Assembly (NCBI GenBank): GCA_965225935.1
Contig: CBDDCC010000017.1
Coordinates: 25,752-89,751, forward strand
Direction of reading: 5' to 3'
Length of the DNA: 64,000 nt
Source of the DNA: CALJXB01 sp965225935
GTDB lineage: Bacteria > Pseudomonadota > Alphaproteobacteria > Kiloniellales > JAKSDN01
The notes under the pieces are model-generated. The model saw only the letters and a program-made list of their open reading frames with translations. It searched no databases and was not told where the DNA came from. Numbering within the stretch: the first letter of the stretch is position 1; the number at the start of each line of letters is the position of its first letter. Below are positions 58,101-64,000 of the stretch, in pieces. A program made the translations under genes and the position numbers.

Positions 58101-58393
58101 GCGTCGAACTCCATGACCACATTGGCGCCGCCGAGGAAGGCGGTCGAGCGCATCTCCTTGATGCCCTCGATGCCGCGCAGCTGCTCCTCCAGGGGCTTGA
58201 TGATCAGCCGCTCGGCGTCCTCGGGGGAGATGCCCTCGTGGTGGACGTTGGTGTAGATGACCGGCAGCTGGATGTCCGGCTCCGCCTCCTTGGGCACCGT
58301 GACGTAGGCGTAGGCGCCGGCGATCAGCACCAGGACCAGCGTCGCGACCACGGTGCGCGCGTGGCTGACGGCGGCGTCGATGATGGCGTTCAT
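55193..58393 (-). CDS. RND-family efflux transporter permease (AcrB/MexF-like)
   Basis: The 1066 residues have the twelve-TM RND layout with two large periplasmic loops. Visible motifs include MNAIIDAAVSHARTVVATLVLVLIAGAYAYVTVPKEAEPDIQ, the TM4 proton-relay segment GMLVDGAIVVTEYADR, and WPIIAATATTLAAFLPLVFWPGMVGEFMKYLP. TM4 has a single Asp where AcrB has an Asp pair (LVDGAIV versus LVDDAIV). The substrate is unknown. It is 8 bases downstream of the adaptor gene. Confidence 0.92.
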   Translation of the reverse strand: MNAIIDAAVSHARTVVATLVLVLIAGAYAYVTVPKEAEPDIQLPVIYTNVHHEGISPEDAERLIIKPLEEQLRGIEGIKEMRSTAFLGGANVVMEFDAGFDADAALADVREKVDLAKPELPEDADEPTVHEINLSLFPVLVVTLSGDVPERTLLHLVRDLQDRIEGLSQVLTANIAGDREELIEVVVEPLVLESYNLNATELIETVQRSNRVVAAGSLDTGEGRFAIKLPGLFGSVEDILNMPVKANDDAVVRFRDIATLRRTFKDPEGMARINGRQAIALEVSKRTGENIIGTIEDVRAVVEQARTAWPDDVVVTYSQDRSSNIRSMLSDLQNNVLSAVLLVMVVVVAALGLRSAGLVGIAIPGSFLSGILVLAAFGLTVNIVVLFSLILAVGMLVDGAIVVTEYADRKMSEGLHRREAYALAAKRMAWPIIAATATTLAAFLPLVFWPGMVGEFMKYLPITLVATLSASLIMALIFVPTLGTLLGKAGGGADERTMRALAAGEHGDLTRVPGATGVYVRVLRAALRHPAKILALAVALLIGVQAAYQMYGKGVEFFPDVEPDNALLQIHARGNLSIFERDDLLRQVEERIFELQRETGSFHAIYTRSMAASGVERDEPEDVIGTVQLEFTDWELRPPADEILSEIRRRTADLAGILIEARKEESGPPVGKPVQIEISADNPALIDATAQKINRGLAEIGGFVDVEDGRAVPGIEWEIEVDRAQAAKFDADISLIGGYVRMITNGMSLGEYRADDSDEEIDIVVRLPERYRNLAQLDRIRVQTASGLVPISSFVERHARPKVNLLRRNDGKRVMTVRADLEPGLLPDDKVREVRAWLAGADLDPRVGITFKGEDEEQKAAQDFLGKAFAVALFLMAIILVTQFNSFYSAFLILSAVIMSTIGVMIGLLVTGQPFGIVMSGIGVIALAGIVVNNNIVLIDTFDRVKRTTADPMEAILRTGAQRLRPVLLTTVTTILGLMPMVLAVNIDFFSRAVEVGGPSTQWWRQLSTAIVFGLGFATVLTLLVTPCALMLRANVAAWRRRRRDRSRPGAEAPHGAAARLPHAAE

Positions 58394-58401
58394 GGGGCCT
58401 C

Positions 58402-59499
58402 TCAGCCTTCCGTCGCGCCGGCTTCGAGCGTTGTCTCGTCGACGGTCCGCACGCGCTGGCCGTCCTTCACGAACTCCTGGCCCACGGTGATCAGCGTGAT
58501 GGTCTCCGGCAGGCCGCGCAGCCAGAGGCCGTCGGCGCCCTGCTCGACGATCTCGACCGGGTAGAAGCGGACCCGGTGGTCCTGGTCCACCAGCTTGACG
58601 CCGATGGTGCCGTCGGCGTTGAGGGACAGGACGGCGGGCGAGACCCGGTGGGCCAGCACCTCGGGGCCGGGCAGCACCACCTCGGCGGTGACGCCGTCGC
58701 GCAGGGCGCCGTCCGGGTTCGCCACCTCGACCTCGACCCGGAAGGTCCGGGTCACCGGGTCGGCCACCTTGGCGATGTGGCGGATGCGGCCCTCGATCTG
58801 CTGGCCGGTCATCAGCCGCGCCGTCCCGCTGCCGCCGACGGAAAGCTGCCCGATGTCCCGCTCGCTCACCTGGGCGATCACCAGGATGGGGTCCAGGTCA
58901 ACCAGCTGCGCCACGGCGTCGCCCTGCTCCAGAAAGTCGCCCAGGTCGACCAGCCGTTCCTCGACGATACCGTGGAAGGGCGCGCGGATGACGGTGTTCT
59001 CGAGCTCGACCTGGGCGCGCTCGACGGCGGCCCTGGCTCTCTGCAGCTCGGCCTGGGAGGCGGCGAGCTGGGTGTCGGCCCGGAAGCCCTTCTCTGACAG
59101 GCGCTCGGCCGCCTTGTGCTCGATCCGCTTCTGCTCCAGCAGGGCTCTCGCCTCGGCCAGGCGCGCCGGCCGGTCCTCGGGCGCCAGCTTAACGAGCGGA
59201 TCGCCAGCGGCCACCGAGGCGCCGCGCCTCAGGGAATGCTCGATGATGCGGCCGTGGGTCTCCGAGCGGGCCCGCACCTTGCGCAGCGCCTCGGTGCGCC
59301 CGCGCAGGATCACGGCCGTGGCGTAGGGGACCGCCGACTGGGCGCGCACGCGCACCTGGGGCGCGACCTCGCTCAGGCGGAGGTCGGCCGCCGGCTTGCG
59401 CGCCGGAGCCTGGGCCTCGGTGCCGGCCAGCTCGCCCGAGTAGACCCAGGCGACCGCGGCAACGGCCAGAACCGCGGCGATCAGGAAGGAACGCTTCAT
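58402..59499 (-). CDS. RND efflux periplasmic adaptor (membrane fusion protein)
   Basis: The 365 residues have an N-terminal signal anchor, a barrel-sandwich hybrid (RARSETHGRIIEHSLRRGASVAAGDPLVKLAPEDRPARL), a coiled-coil hairpin (ARALLEQKRIEHKAAERLSEKGFRADTQLAASQAELQRARAAVERAQ) and the closing lipoyl half (VIRAPFHGIVEERLVDLGDFLEQGDAVAQLVDLD). It bridges the pump to an outer-membrane channel. No TolC-like gene is adjacent, so a shared TolC is expected. Confidence 0.92.
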   Translation of the reverse strand: MKRSFLIAAVLAVAAVAWVYSGELAGTEAQAPARKPAADLRLSEVAPQVRVRAQSAVPYATAVILRGRTEALRKVRARSETHGRIIEHSLRRGASVAAGDPLVKLAPEDRPARLAEARALLEQKRIEHKAAERLSEKGFRADTQLAASQAELQRARAAVERAQVELENTVIRAPFHGIVEERLVDLGDFLEQGDAVAQLVDLDPILVIAQVSERDIGQLSVGGSGTARLMTGQQIEGRIRHIAKVADPVTRTFRVEVEVANPDGALRDGVTAEVVLPGPEVLAHRVSPAVLSLNADGTIGVKLVDQDHRVRFYPVEIVEQGADGLWLRGLPETITLITVGQEFVKDGQRVRTVDETTLEAGATEG

Positions 59500-59623
59500 A
59501 CCTCGTCCTCGCGGCTGGCGGACGACCCGCGGCGGAACGTGGCGGCGGGCCGGTATCGCAGGTGATACGCGGGGCCGGTGCCCCGCTCTCCCCTCGCCGG
59601 ACGTCCGGATGGCGGCCGCGGGC

Positions 59624-60166
59624 TCATTCGGCCACCAAGTCGGCCGGCGCGCTCACCTCGGCCAGCAGCTCGTCCCGGTGCTCGCGCAGGTACTGGGCGG
59701 CCGTGGTGTACCAGGCCAGCCCCAGCCCGTGGACGAAGCGCTCGCCCGCCAGGCGCTGCTCGCACCCGCAGGACCGCATGCGCTCAAGGCTGCCCTCGTA
59801 CCAGGCGATGCGCGCGTCGATGAAGTCGGCCAGCAGTGGCGGCGGCAGGCTGTGGGCGAAGAACAAGATGAAGAGGAAGTCCGAGGTCATGCGGTCGGGC
59901 GGCGGCGGCCGCATGAGCCGGGCGGCGAGCGCGTCGCGGCCGGCTGGCGTGATGGAGAAGACCTTCTTGTCGGGCCGCTTTTCCTGCGGCTCGTCGCGGC
60001 AGGCCACCAGGCCGTCGGCCGTCAGCCGGGTGAGAGCCGGATAGATCGCCCCGAAGCTGGCCGCCTGGATGTGGGCGAAAGGGCCTTCCTCGAAGCTCTT
60101 CTTGATCTCGTAGCCACTGGCGTCCCCGCGCGCGAGCACCCCAAGGCAGAGCGTCCTGGCATCCAT
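59624..60166 (-). CDS. PadR-family transcriptional regulator
   Basis: The 180 residues show the PadR winged helix (MDARTLCLGVLARGDASGYEIKKSFEEGPFAHIQAASFGAIYPALTRLTADGLVACRDEP, then KKVFSITPAGRDAL) and a helical C-terminal Vir/PadR_C domain. The ATG at 60166 has GGGGAGGA about 6 bases upstream. It lies directly upstream of the RND genes in the same direction, so it is the likely repressor of the pump. The AT-rich region 60167-60330 has three imperfect ATATCGGATG-like repeats that could be its operator. Confidence 0.87.
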   Translation of the reverse strand: MDARTLCLGVLARGDASGYEIKKSFEEGPFAHIQAASFGAIYPALTRLTADGLVACRDEPQEKRPDKKVFSITPAGRDALAARLMRPPPPDRMTSDFLFILFFAHSLPPPLLADFIDARIAWYEGSLERMRSCGCEQRLAGERFVHGLGLAWYTTAAQYLREHRDELLAEVSAPADLVAE

Positions 60167-60351
60167 CGAACGTCCTCCCCAAGGCTGATGTAGGCCTTCC
60201 GGATAGTCACGTCCAGTATATATCGGATGAGAATATCGAATGGCAGCTATGAATCGGACGAGCATCATAAAATATATATAAAATTCAAATATTTGCGGTT
60301 GTTTCTTCAGCGGGTTATATTGCTCGCTTCCGAAATGGGCAGGGGTGTTTC

Positions 60352-60783
60352 TTGGCAACGGCGATCCATACGGCGCTCTCCGGGCTGATGGCGGAAACGC
60401 GGCGCTTCGCGGTTTCGGCCTACAACGTGGCCAACCTGCGCTCGGCCGGCGCCGATCCGGCCGCCAGCGCGGCCGCGGGACGTCCGGCGAGCACGACGGG
60501 GGCCGCGCCCTACATTCCCCTGCGCACGCTGGCCACGACGGTCGCGGCGGAAGGGGGCGGCGGCGTGCGCACGCTAGCGGTGCCGGTGACGCCGCCTTCC
60601 GTCGCGCTGTTCAACCCCGCGTACCCGGCGGCCGACGGCCAGGGGCTGGTGCATCTGCCCAACGTCTCCCTGGAAGAGGAGCTGGTGACCCAGATGATCG
60701 CCGTGCGCAGCTTCCAGGCGAACCTGGCCGTCCTGGAGGCCCAGGACGAGATGACCGGCGCCCTGCTCGACCTCGAGACCTAG
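60352..60783 (+). CDS. Orphan FlgC-like flagellar rod protein
   Basis: The 143 residues have a rod-type N-terminus (IHTALSGLMAETRRFAVSAYNVANLRS) and a C-terminus like FlgC (AADGQGLVHLPNVSLEEELVTQMIAVRSFQANLAVLEAQDEM). The middle is Ala/Gly rich and not conserved with the true FlgC at 27868. Start is TTG (60352) with AGGGG about 6 bases upstream. It is outside any flagellar operon. It could be a rod or hook-cap variant, or an exported protein of unknown use. Confidence 0.68.
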   Translation: MATAIHTALSGLMAETRRFAVSAYNVANLRSAGADPAASAAAGRPASTTGAAPYIPLRTLATTVAAEGGGGVRTLAVPVTPPSVALFNPAYPAADGQGLVHLPNVSLEEELVTQMIAVRSFQANLAVLEAQDEMTGALLDLET

Positions 60784-60823
60784 AACAGCTCATCGCGTGA
60801 ATCTGCTCTAAATCTACAAGTTC

Positions 60824-60883
60824 GATCAGAATCACCCACTCGGATGGAACCGAGACGCGGTTCCATCCGAGTGGGTTCTGATC
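60824..60883. repeat. Long hairpin repeat D
   Basis: GATCAGAA...GGAACC (60824-60851) pairs with 60859-60883 over 25 bp, with a single 3-base bulge (TCA) in the left arm and a 7-base loop. It begins 40 bases after the rod-like gene stop. No T-run follows, so a repeated extragenic palindrome or MITE fragment is more likely than a terminator. Confidence 0.65.
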
Positions 60884-61056
60884 TAGCATCTCGTCCGGCC
60901 CTTGCGGACCTCCGAGCCTCCGCCCTATTCCCAAGAACGGCGAACGAGCCTATGCTTTCGTTGCGCGCAGATCCTGCGGCGCAGGCGAGCGGCCGGCCCC
61001 GATGCTCCGGGGACGCCGATCCGGGCCGGCCTCGGCGAAAGCGGGAGGCAGGGCCA

Positions 61057-61491
61057 ATGAAGGTAAGCGACATTCTCGGCAGCAAGGGCAACGTGGTCTC
61101 GACCATCCGGCCGGAGACGGCGATCTCGACCGTGGTGCGCCGTCTGAAGCTCGAGGGCATCGGCGCCCTGGTGGTCAGCGAGGACGCGGTCCAGGTGGTG
61201 GGCATCATCTCCGAGCGCGACATCGTGCGCGGCCTCGCCGACGGCGGGGCGGAGCTCATGGAGAGCCGGGTGCACGACCTCATGACCAGTCCGGTCAAGA
61301 CCTGCAGTCTCGACGCCAACGTCAAGGACGTCATGGCGGTCATGACCCGCAGCCGCATCCGCCACCTGCCGGTGGTGGAGGACGGCCGCCTGGTCGGCAT
61401 CATCTCCATCGGCGACGTGGTGAAGAACCGGCTGGAGGAGGTGGAGATGGAAGCCGGCGTGCTGCGCGACGCCTATATCGCCAGCCACTGA
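61057..61491 (+). CDS. Two-CBS-domain protein (copy 1)
   Basis: The 144 residues are two CBS domains (about 10-62, VSTIRPETAISTVVRRLKLEGIGALVVSEDAVQVVGIISERDIVRGLA; about 72-124, VHDLMTSPVKTCSLDANVKDVMAVMTRSRIRHLPVVEDGRLVGIISIGDVVKNRL). CBS pairs bind adenosyl nucleotides such as AMP or NAD and sense energy state. GGGAGG lies 8 bases before the ATG. It is convergent with a close paralogue. Confidence 0.9.
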   Translation: MKVSDILGSKGNVVSTIRPETAISTVVRRLKLEGIGALVVSEDAVQVVGIISERDIVRGLADGGAELMESRVHDLMTSPVKTCSLDANVKDVMAVMTRSRIRHLPVVEDGRLVGIISIGDVVKNRLEEVEMEAGVLRDAYIASH

Positions 61492-61596
61492 GGGGCGCCC
61501 GGCCTCCACGTCACAATCCCGTCTGAGGGCTGCGCCGGAACACCGCCTTTCCGGTGTCGGAACGCGCCCGAAGAAACCGCGGAAGCGGCCGGGCCC

Positions 61597-62028
61597 CTAT
61601 CCGGAGCTGATGTAGTCCCTGAGCTGGGAGGCTTCCGCCTCGAGCTCTTCCAGGCGGTTCTTCACCACGTCGCCGATGGAGATGATGCCGATCACCTCTC
61701 CGTCCCCCATCACCGGCAGGTGACGGAAGCGGCCCTCGGTCATCTTCTTCATGAGATCGTGCACCCGGTCCTCGGGGCTGCAGGTGACCACGTTCTCGGT
61801 CATCAGCTGGGAAACGCTCAGCGCGAAGAGGTCCGGGCCGTGTTCGGGCATGGCGCGGACGATGTCGCGCTCGGAAAGGATTCCCGAGAGCGCGCCGTCG
61901 CTGCCGCAGACCATTACGGCGCCGATGTTCTCGCGCTTCAGGAGATCCGCCGCATCGGCGATGGTGGCGCCGGGTGCGACGGTGATGATGCGGCTGCTCT
62001 TCTGATCGACGATCTGTTGGACCAGCAT
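61597..62028 (-). CDS. Two-CBS-domain protein (copy 2)
   Basis: The 143 residues have the same layout as the convergent copy: IADAADLLKRENIGAVMVCGSDGALSGILSERDIVRAM and VHDLMKKMTEGRFRHLPVMGDGEVIGIISIGDVVKNRLEELEAEASQLRDYI. The shared ISIGDVVKNRLEE end shows duplication. GGGGGATTCGAGCCC precedes the ATG, a poor ribosome site. Probably a cytoplasmic adenylate sensor. Confidence 0.9.
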   Translation of the reverse strand: MLVQQIVDQKSSRIITVAPGATIADAADLLKRENIGAVMVCGSDGALSGILSERDIVRAMPEHGPDLFALSVSQLMTENVVTCSPEDRVHDLMKKMTEGRFRHLPVMGDGEVIGIISIGDVVKNRLEELEAEASQLRDYISSG

Positions 62029-62284
62029 GGGCTCGAATCCCCCTCTCTTGATCCGCTCCGGCGGTGACTGGGCGAGGGGCCTCGCTCTTCCCGCAGTATC
62101 TCACCATCCGGCAAGAAAGCCAAAGGAGCTCTCTGCACCCGGTTCGTGGTGGAGCGAGGCAGAGTTGCCCGAGACGCGCCGGGGCGGGCGCGCCAATACT
62201 AACCAAGTAAATTAAGAATATCCGTTAACTTCCAATAATCATTGATTTTATGTAAAATGCAGACATTGTTTTGGGGAGATTATT

Positions 62285-62824
62285 ATGACGAGGAAGCTTT
62301 GGGCGGCCTGGCTCATTTCAGCCTTCGCCCTGTTCAGCGCTCCGGCGGCCGCCGACGCCTTGAGCGATGCCGGGACCGCCTTCGACGCGGCCGAGCGGGG
62401 CAACTTCGAGATGGCGGTGCGCTACTACACCCGCGCCCTCTGGTCCGGGGAGCTCGAGGACGCGGACGCGGCGGCCGTCTACTACGGGCGGGCCTTCGCC
62501 TACATCCAGCTGCAGGACTACCAGAAGGCGCTGGAGGACTACAGCGAGCTGGTCGAGCTGCGCCCCGACGAGCCGGCGGCCTACTACAACCGGGCCGTCA
62601 CCAACGCCGCCACCGGGCGCCTGAAGGCGGCGCTGGAGGACTACACGACGGCGATCTGGCTCGGCTATGACGACAGCTACAAGGCTTTCTTCAACCGCGG
62701 CACCATCTACGAGAGCCAGGGCGACTTCGAGAACGCGGTGGCCGATTTCAAGGAGGCCTACAAGCTGGCCCCCGAGGAGCCGCGGATCGTCGAGAAGCTG
62801 GAGGCTCTCGGCACCCAGCCGTAG
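62285..62824 (+). CDS. Exported TPR protein
   Basis: The 179 residues have a signal peptide (MTRKLWAAWLISAFALFSAPAAADA) and tandem TPR repeats (FEMAVRYYTRALWSGELEDADAAAVYYGRAFAYIQLQDYQKALEDYSELVELRPDEPAAYYNRAV and further). It is a periplasmic scaffold of unknown partner and a paralogue of the protein at 7779. The upstream region (62206-62284) is AT-rich; TTAA-N9-TTAA occurs at 62211-62227, which is not the TTAA-N7-TTAA spacing of CtrA. Confidence 0.82.
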   Translation: MTRKLWAAWLISAFALFSAPAAADALSDAGTAFDAAERGNFEMAVRYYTRALWSGELEDADAAAVYYGRAFAYIQLQDYQKALEDYSELVELRPDEPAAYYNRAVTNAATGRLKAALEDYTTAIWLGYDDSYKAFFNRGTIYESQGDFENAVADFKEAYKLAPEEPRIVEKLEALGTQP

Positions 62825-62865
62825 GTCCGGTCCCGGCCGCGCGCGGGGCTCGACCCCAAACAGCG

Positions 62866-62907
62866 TTTTCCCGGCGGCATTTTCCCGGCGGCATTTCCCC
62901 GGCGGCC
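62866..62907. repeat. Three tandem 14-base units
   Basis: TTTTCCCGGCGGCA is repeated twice exactly and a third time with changes (TTTCCCCGGCGGCC) in the gap between the TPR gene and the crotonase. Minor repeat without an obvious function. Confidence 0.6.
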
Positions 62908-62926
62908 GTTTCGGGGCCGCCCCTCC

Positions 62927-63745
62927 TCAGCGGCCCTTCCACTGGGGCTCGCGCTTCTCGGCGAAGGCCTTCATGCCTTCGGCGGCGTCCTCCGAATCCG
63001 GCAAGCTGTCGTAGGCCGTCAGGCCGCTCGGCCGGCCCCACTTGACCGCCGTCATGGCCTCGCGGATCGGCATGGACTCGATGTGGAGCAGCACCTCCTT
63101 GAAGGCCTGGAGGGCGAGCGGCGCGCCGGCGGCGATCTCGTCGGCGAGCGCTCGCGTTGCCTCCATCAGTTCCTCGCCCGGCACCACCTTGTGCGCCAGG
63201 CCCCAGCCGGCGGCCTCCTCCGCCGCCATGCGCCGGCCGCTCAGCATGAACTCCACGGCCACGTTGTAGGGGATGCGCCGCGGCAGGCGCTGGATGGCGC
63301 CGGCGTCGGCCAGGATGCCGCGCTGCATCTCGGGCAGGGCGAAGAAGGCGTGCTCGGCCATGAGGATCACGTCGCAGGCCAGCGCAATCTCCAGGCCGCC
63401 GCCCACCGCGGCCCCGTTGACGGCGGCGATCACCGGCTTCTTGAGGTCCCAGAACTCGGTGATGCCGCCGAAGCCGCCGGGCCCGAATCCCCGCTCCGGG
63501 TCGTTGTCCAGCTCCGGGTCGAAGCCCTGGTCGGCCACCTCCTTGAGGTCCCAGCCGGCCGAGAAGATCCGCTCGCCGGCGCCGCGGATGACGGCGAGGC
63601 TGAGCTCCGGGCTGTCCTGCAGCTCCCGCAGACGGGCGTAGACCGCGCGGCTCAGCGCGTAGTTGATGGCGTTGGCCGGCGGCCGGTTCAGGGTGATCTC
63701 GAGCACGCGGCCGCGGCGCTCGGCCAGGACGATCTCGTCGCTCAT
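62927..63745 (-). CDS. Enoyl-CoA hydratase/isomerase, CaiD-like (crotonobetainyl-CoA hydratase)
   Basis: The 272-residue crotonase has the oxyanion-hole segments ERIFSAGWDLKEVA and KKPVIAAVNGAAVGGGLEIALACDVILMAEHAFFALPEMQRGILADAGAIQRLPRRIP. The block EFWDLKKPVIAAVNG and the C-terminal half resemble CaiD of the carnitine pathway. Substrate is therefore probably a betaine- or short-chain enoyl-CoA, but no other cai gene is in the window. The ATG at 63745 has a weak GGAGGCAGC leader. Confidence 0.82.
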   Translation of the reverse strand: MSDEIVLAERRGRVLEITLNRPPANAINYALSRAVYARLRELQDSPELSLAVIRGAGERIFSAGWDLKEVADQGFDPELDNDPERGFGPGGFGGITEFWDLKKPVIAAVNGAAVGGGLEIALACDVILMAEHAFFALPEMQRGILADAGAIQRLPRRIPYNVAVEFMLSGRRMAAEEAAGWGLAHKVVPGEELMEATRALADEIAAGAPLALQAFKEVLLHIESMPIREAMTAVKWGRPSGLTAYDSLPDSEDAAEGMKAFAEKREPQWKGR

Positions 63746-63966
63746 GTCGCTGCCTCCTCCCGGGCCCGCCCCGGGTCGAGGCCGGCGGGCCGCTGCCGGC
63801 CATGACAGCCGGGCGTCTCCTGCCTGGCAAGAGCGATTTCCCGGCGGGGCCGGTTCGGCGCCGCTATGGATATGGTAACCCGAATCCCCGTATCACTCTC
63901 GGGCCGCCATCAGCGGGCCGGGGCCGGCAGCGGCCCCGGGCGCCCGGAAACCTTGAGGCCGAAGAC

Positions 63967-64000
63967 ATGTCTGCACCCGGAGCCCTCGCGAAATCCGCCT
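63967..64000 (+). CDS. Possible start of a gene running past the window
   Basis: An ATG at 63967 with GAGG 8 bases upstream opens a frame (MSAPGALAKSA) that runs off the window end. It would be divergent from the CaiD-like gene. Too short to identify. Confidence 0.3.
   Translation, partial: MSAPGALAKSA

Noticed and set aside
55205..58564. A 1119-codon plus-strand frame opposite the RND pump
   Set aside because: It is rich in His, Asp, Gly and Val in the pattern of an antisense RND gene; the pump on the minus strand is unambiguous.

Overview
The window is a high-GC alphaproteobacterial chromosome segment. Gene content and order point to Rhodospirillales or a relative such as Kiloniellales: FliX, CckA, an alphaproteobacterial DksA with a degenerate zinc finger, a FliL-FliM-MotE motor cluster, and fliQ-fliR-flhB-cckA followed by recA-alaS. 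The lineage is inferred from gene style, not from a search. A DddP-like enzyme hints at a marine or saline habitat. I see no rRNA, tRNA, CRISPR array or complete insertion sequence.

Layout. (1) Positions 1-4507, leftward: flgI-flgJ-flgN-flgK-flgL (hook-filament junction, P-ring), with flgL cut by the window edge. (2) 4771-7233, rightward: fliX, dksA and a DddP-like M24 enzyme. (3) 7283-11736: a small membrane protein, a TPR protein, a MITE-like repeat and three Tad-pilus-type genes (one vWA, two TadE-like), the last ending in an extreme Gly/Asp/Trp tail. (4) 12326-15703, leftward: flgF-flgG-flgA-flgH. (5) 16022-24729, rightward: a motor cluster of fliL, fliM, a DUF6468-like protein, a MotE-like protein, a CheY-like receiver, two MotB-like proteins and a very large periplasmic TPR protein. 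(6) 24826-27171, leftward: csrA, an FlhB-C-terminal-like protein, a small unknown, fliO and fliP. (7) 27414-30943, rightward: flgB-flgC-fliE-fliQ-fliR-flhB, then a 263-bp MITE-like element 16 bases before the likely start of cckA.

(8) 33450-35998 is an accessory pocket: hairpin repeats, a MoaD/ThiS-like protein, and a low-GC two-gene cassette (an unknown 157-aa protein overlapping a DUF1828/1829-like protein) just before recA. (9) 35999-42747: recA, an EamA exporter, a membrane-anchored LAS-type metallopeptidase and alaS. (10) 42963-48760: a complete oligopeptide ABC transporter whose binding protein appears circularly permuted. (11) 48782-51328, leftward: periplasmic cyclophilin, icd and a LOG-family protein. 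(12) 51580-55189: a LysM cell-envelope protein, then psd-pssA for phosphatidylethanolamine. (13) 55193-60166, leftward: an RND efflux pump, its adaptor and a PadR regulator. (14) 60352-64000: an orphan FlgC-like rod protein, a hairpin repeat, two CBS-domain paralogues, a TPR protein and a CaiD-like crotonase.

Much of the window builds and drives a flagellum. CckA, and through it CtrA, together with FliX and CsrA, are the likely controls. The best candidates for undescribed biology are the low-GC cassette beside recA, the motor cluster with a Lys-bearing MotB-like paralogue and a three-module TPR protein, the permuted binding protein, and the nested-inverted-repeat elements, one of which sits against cckA.
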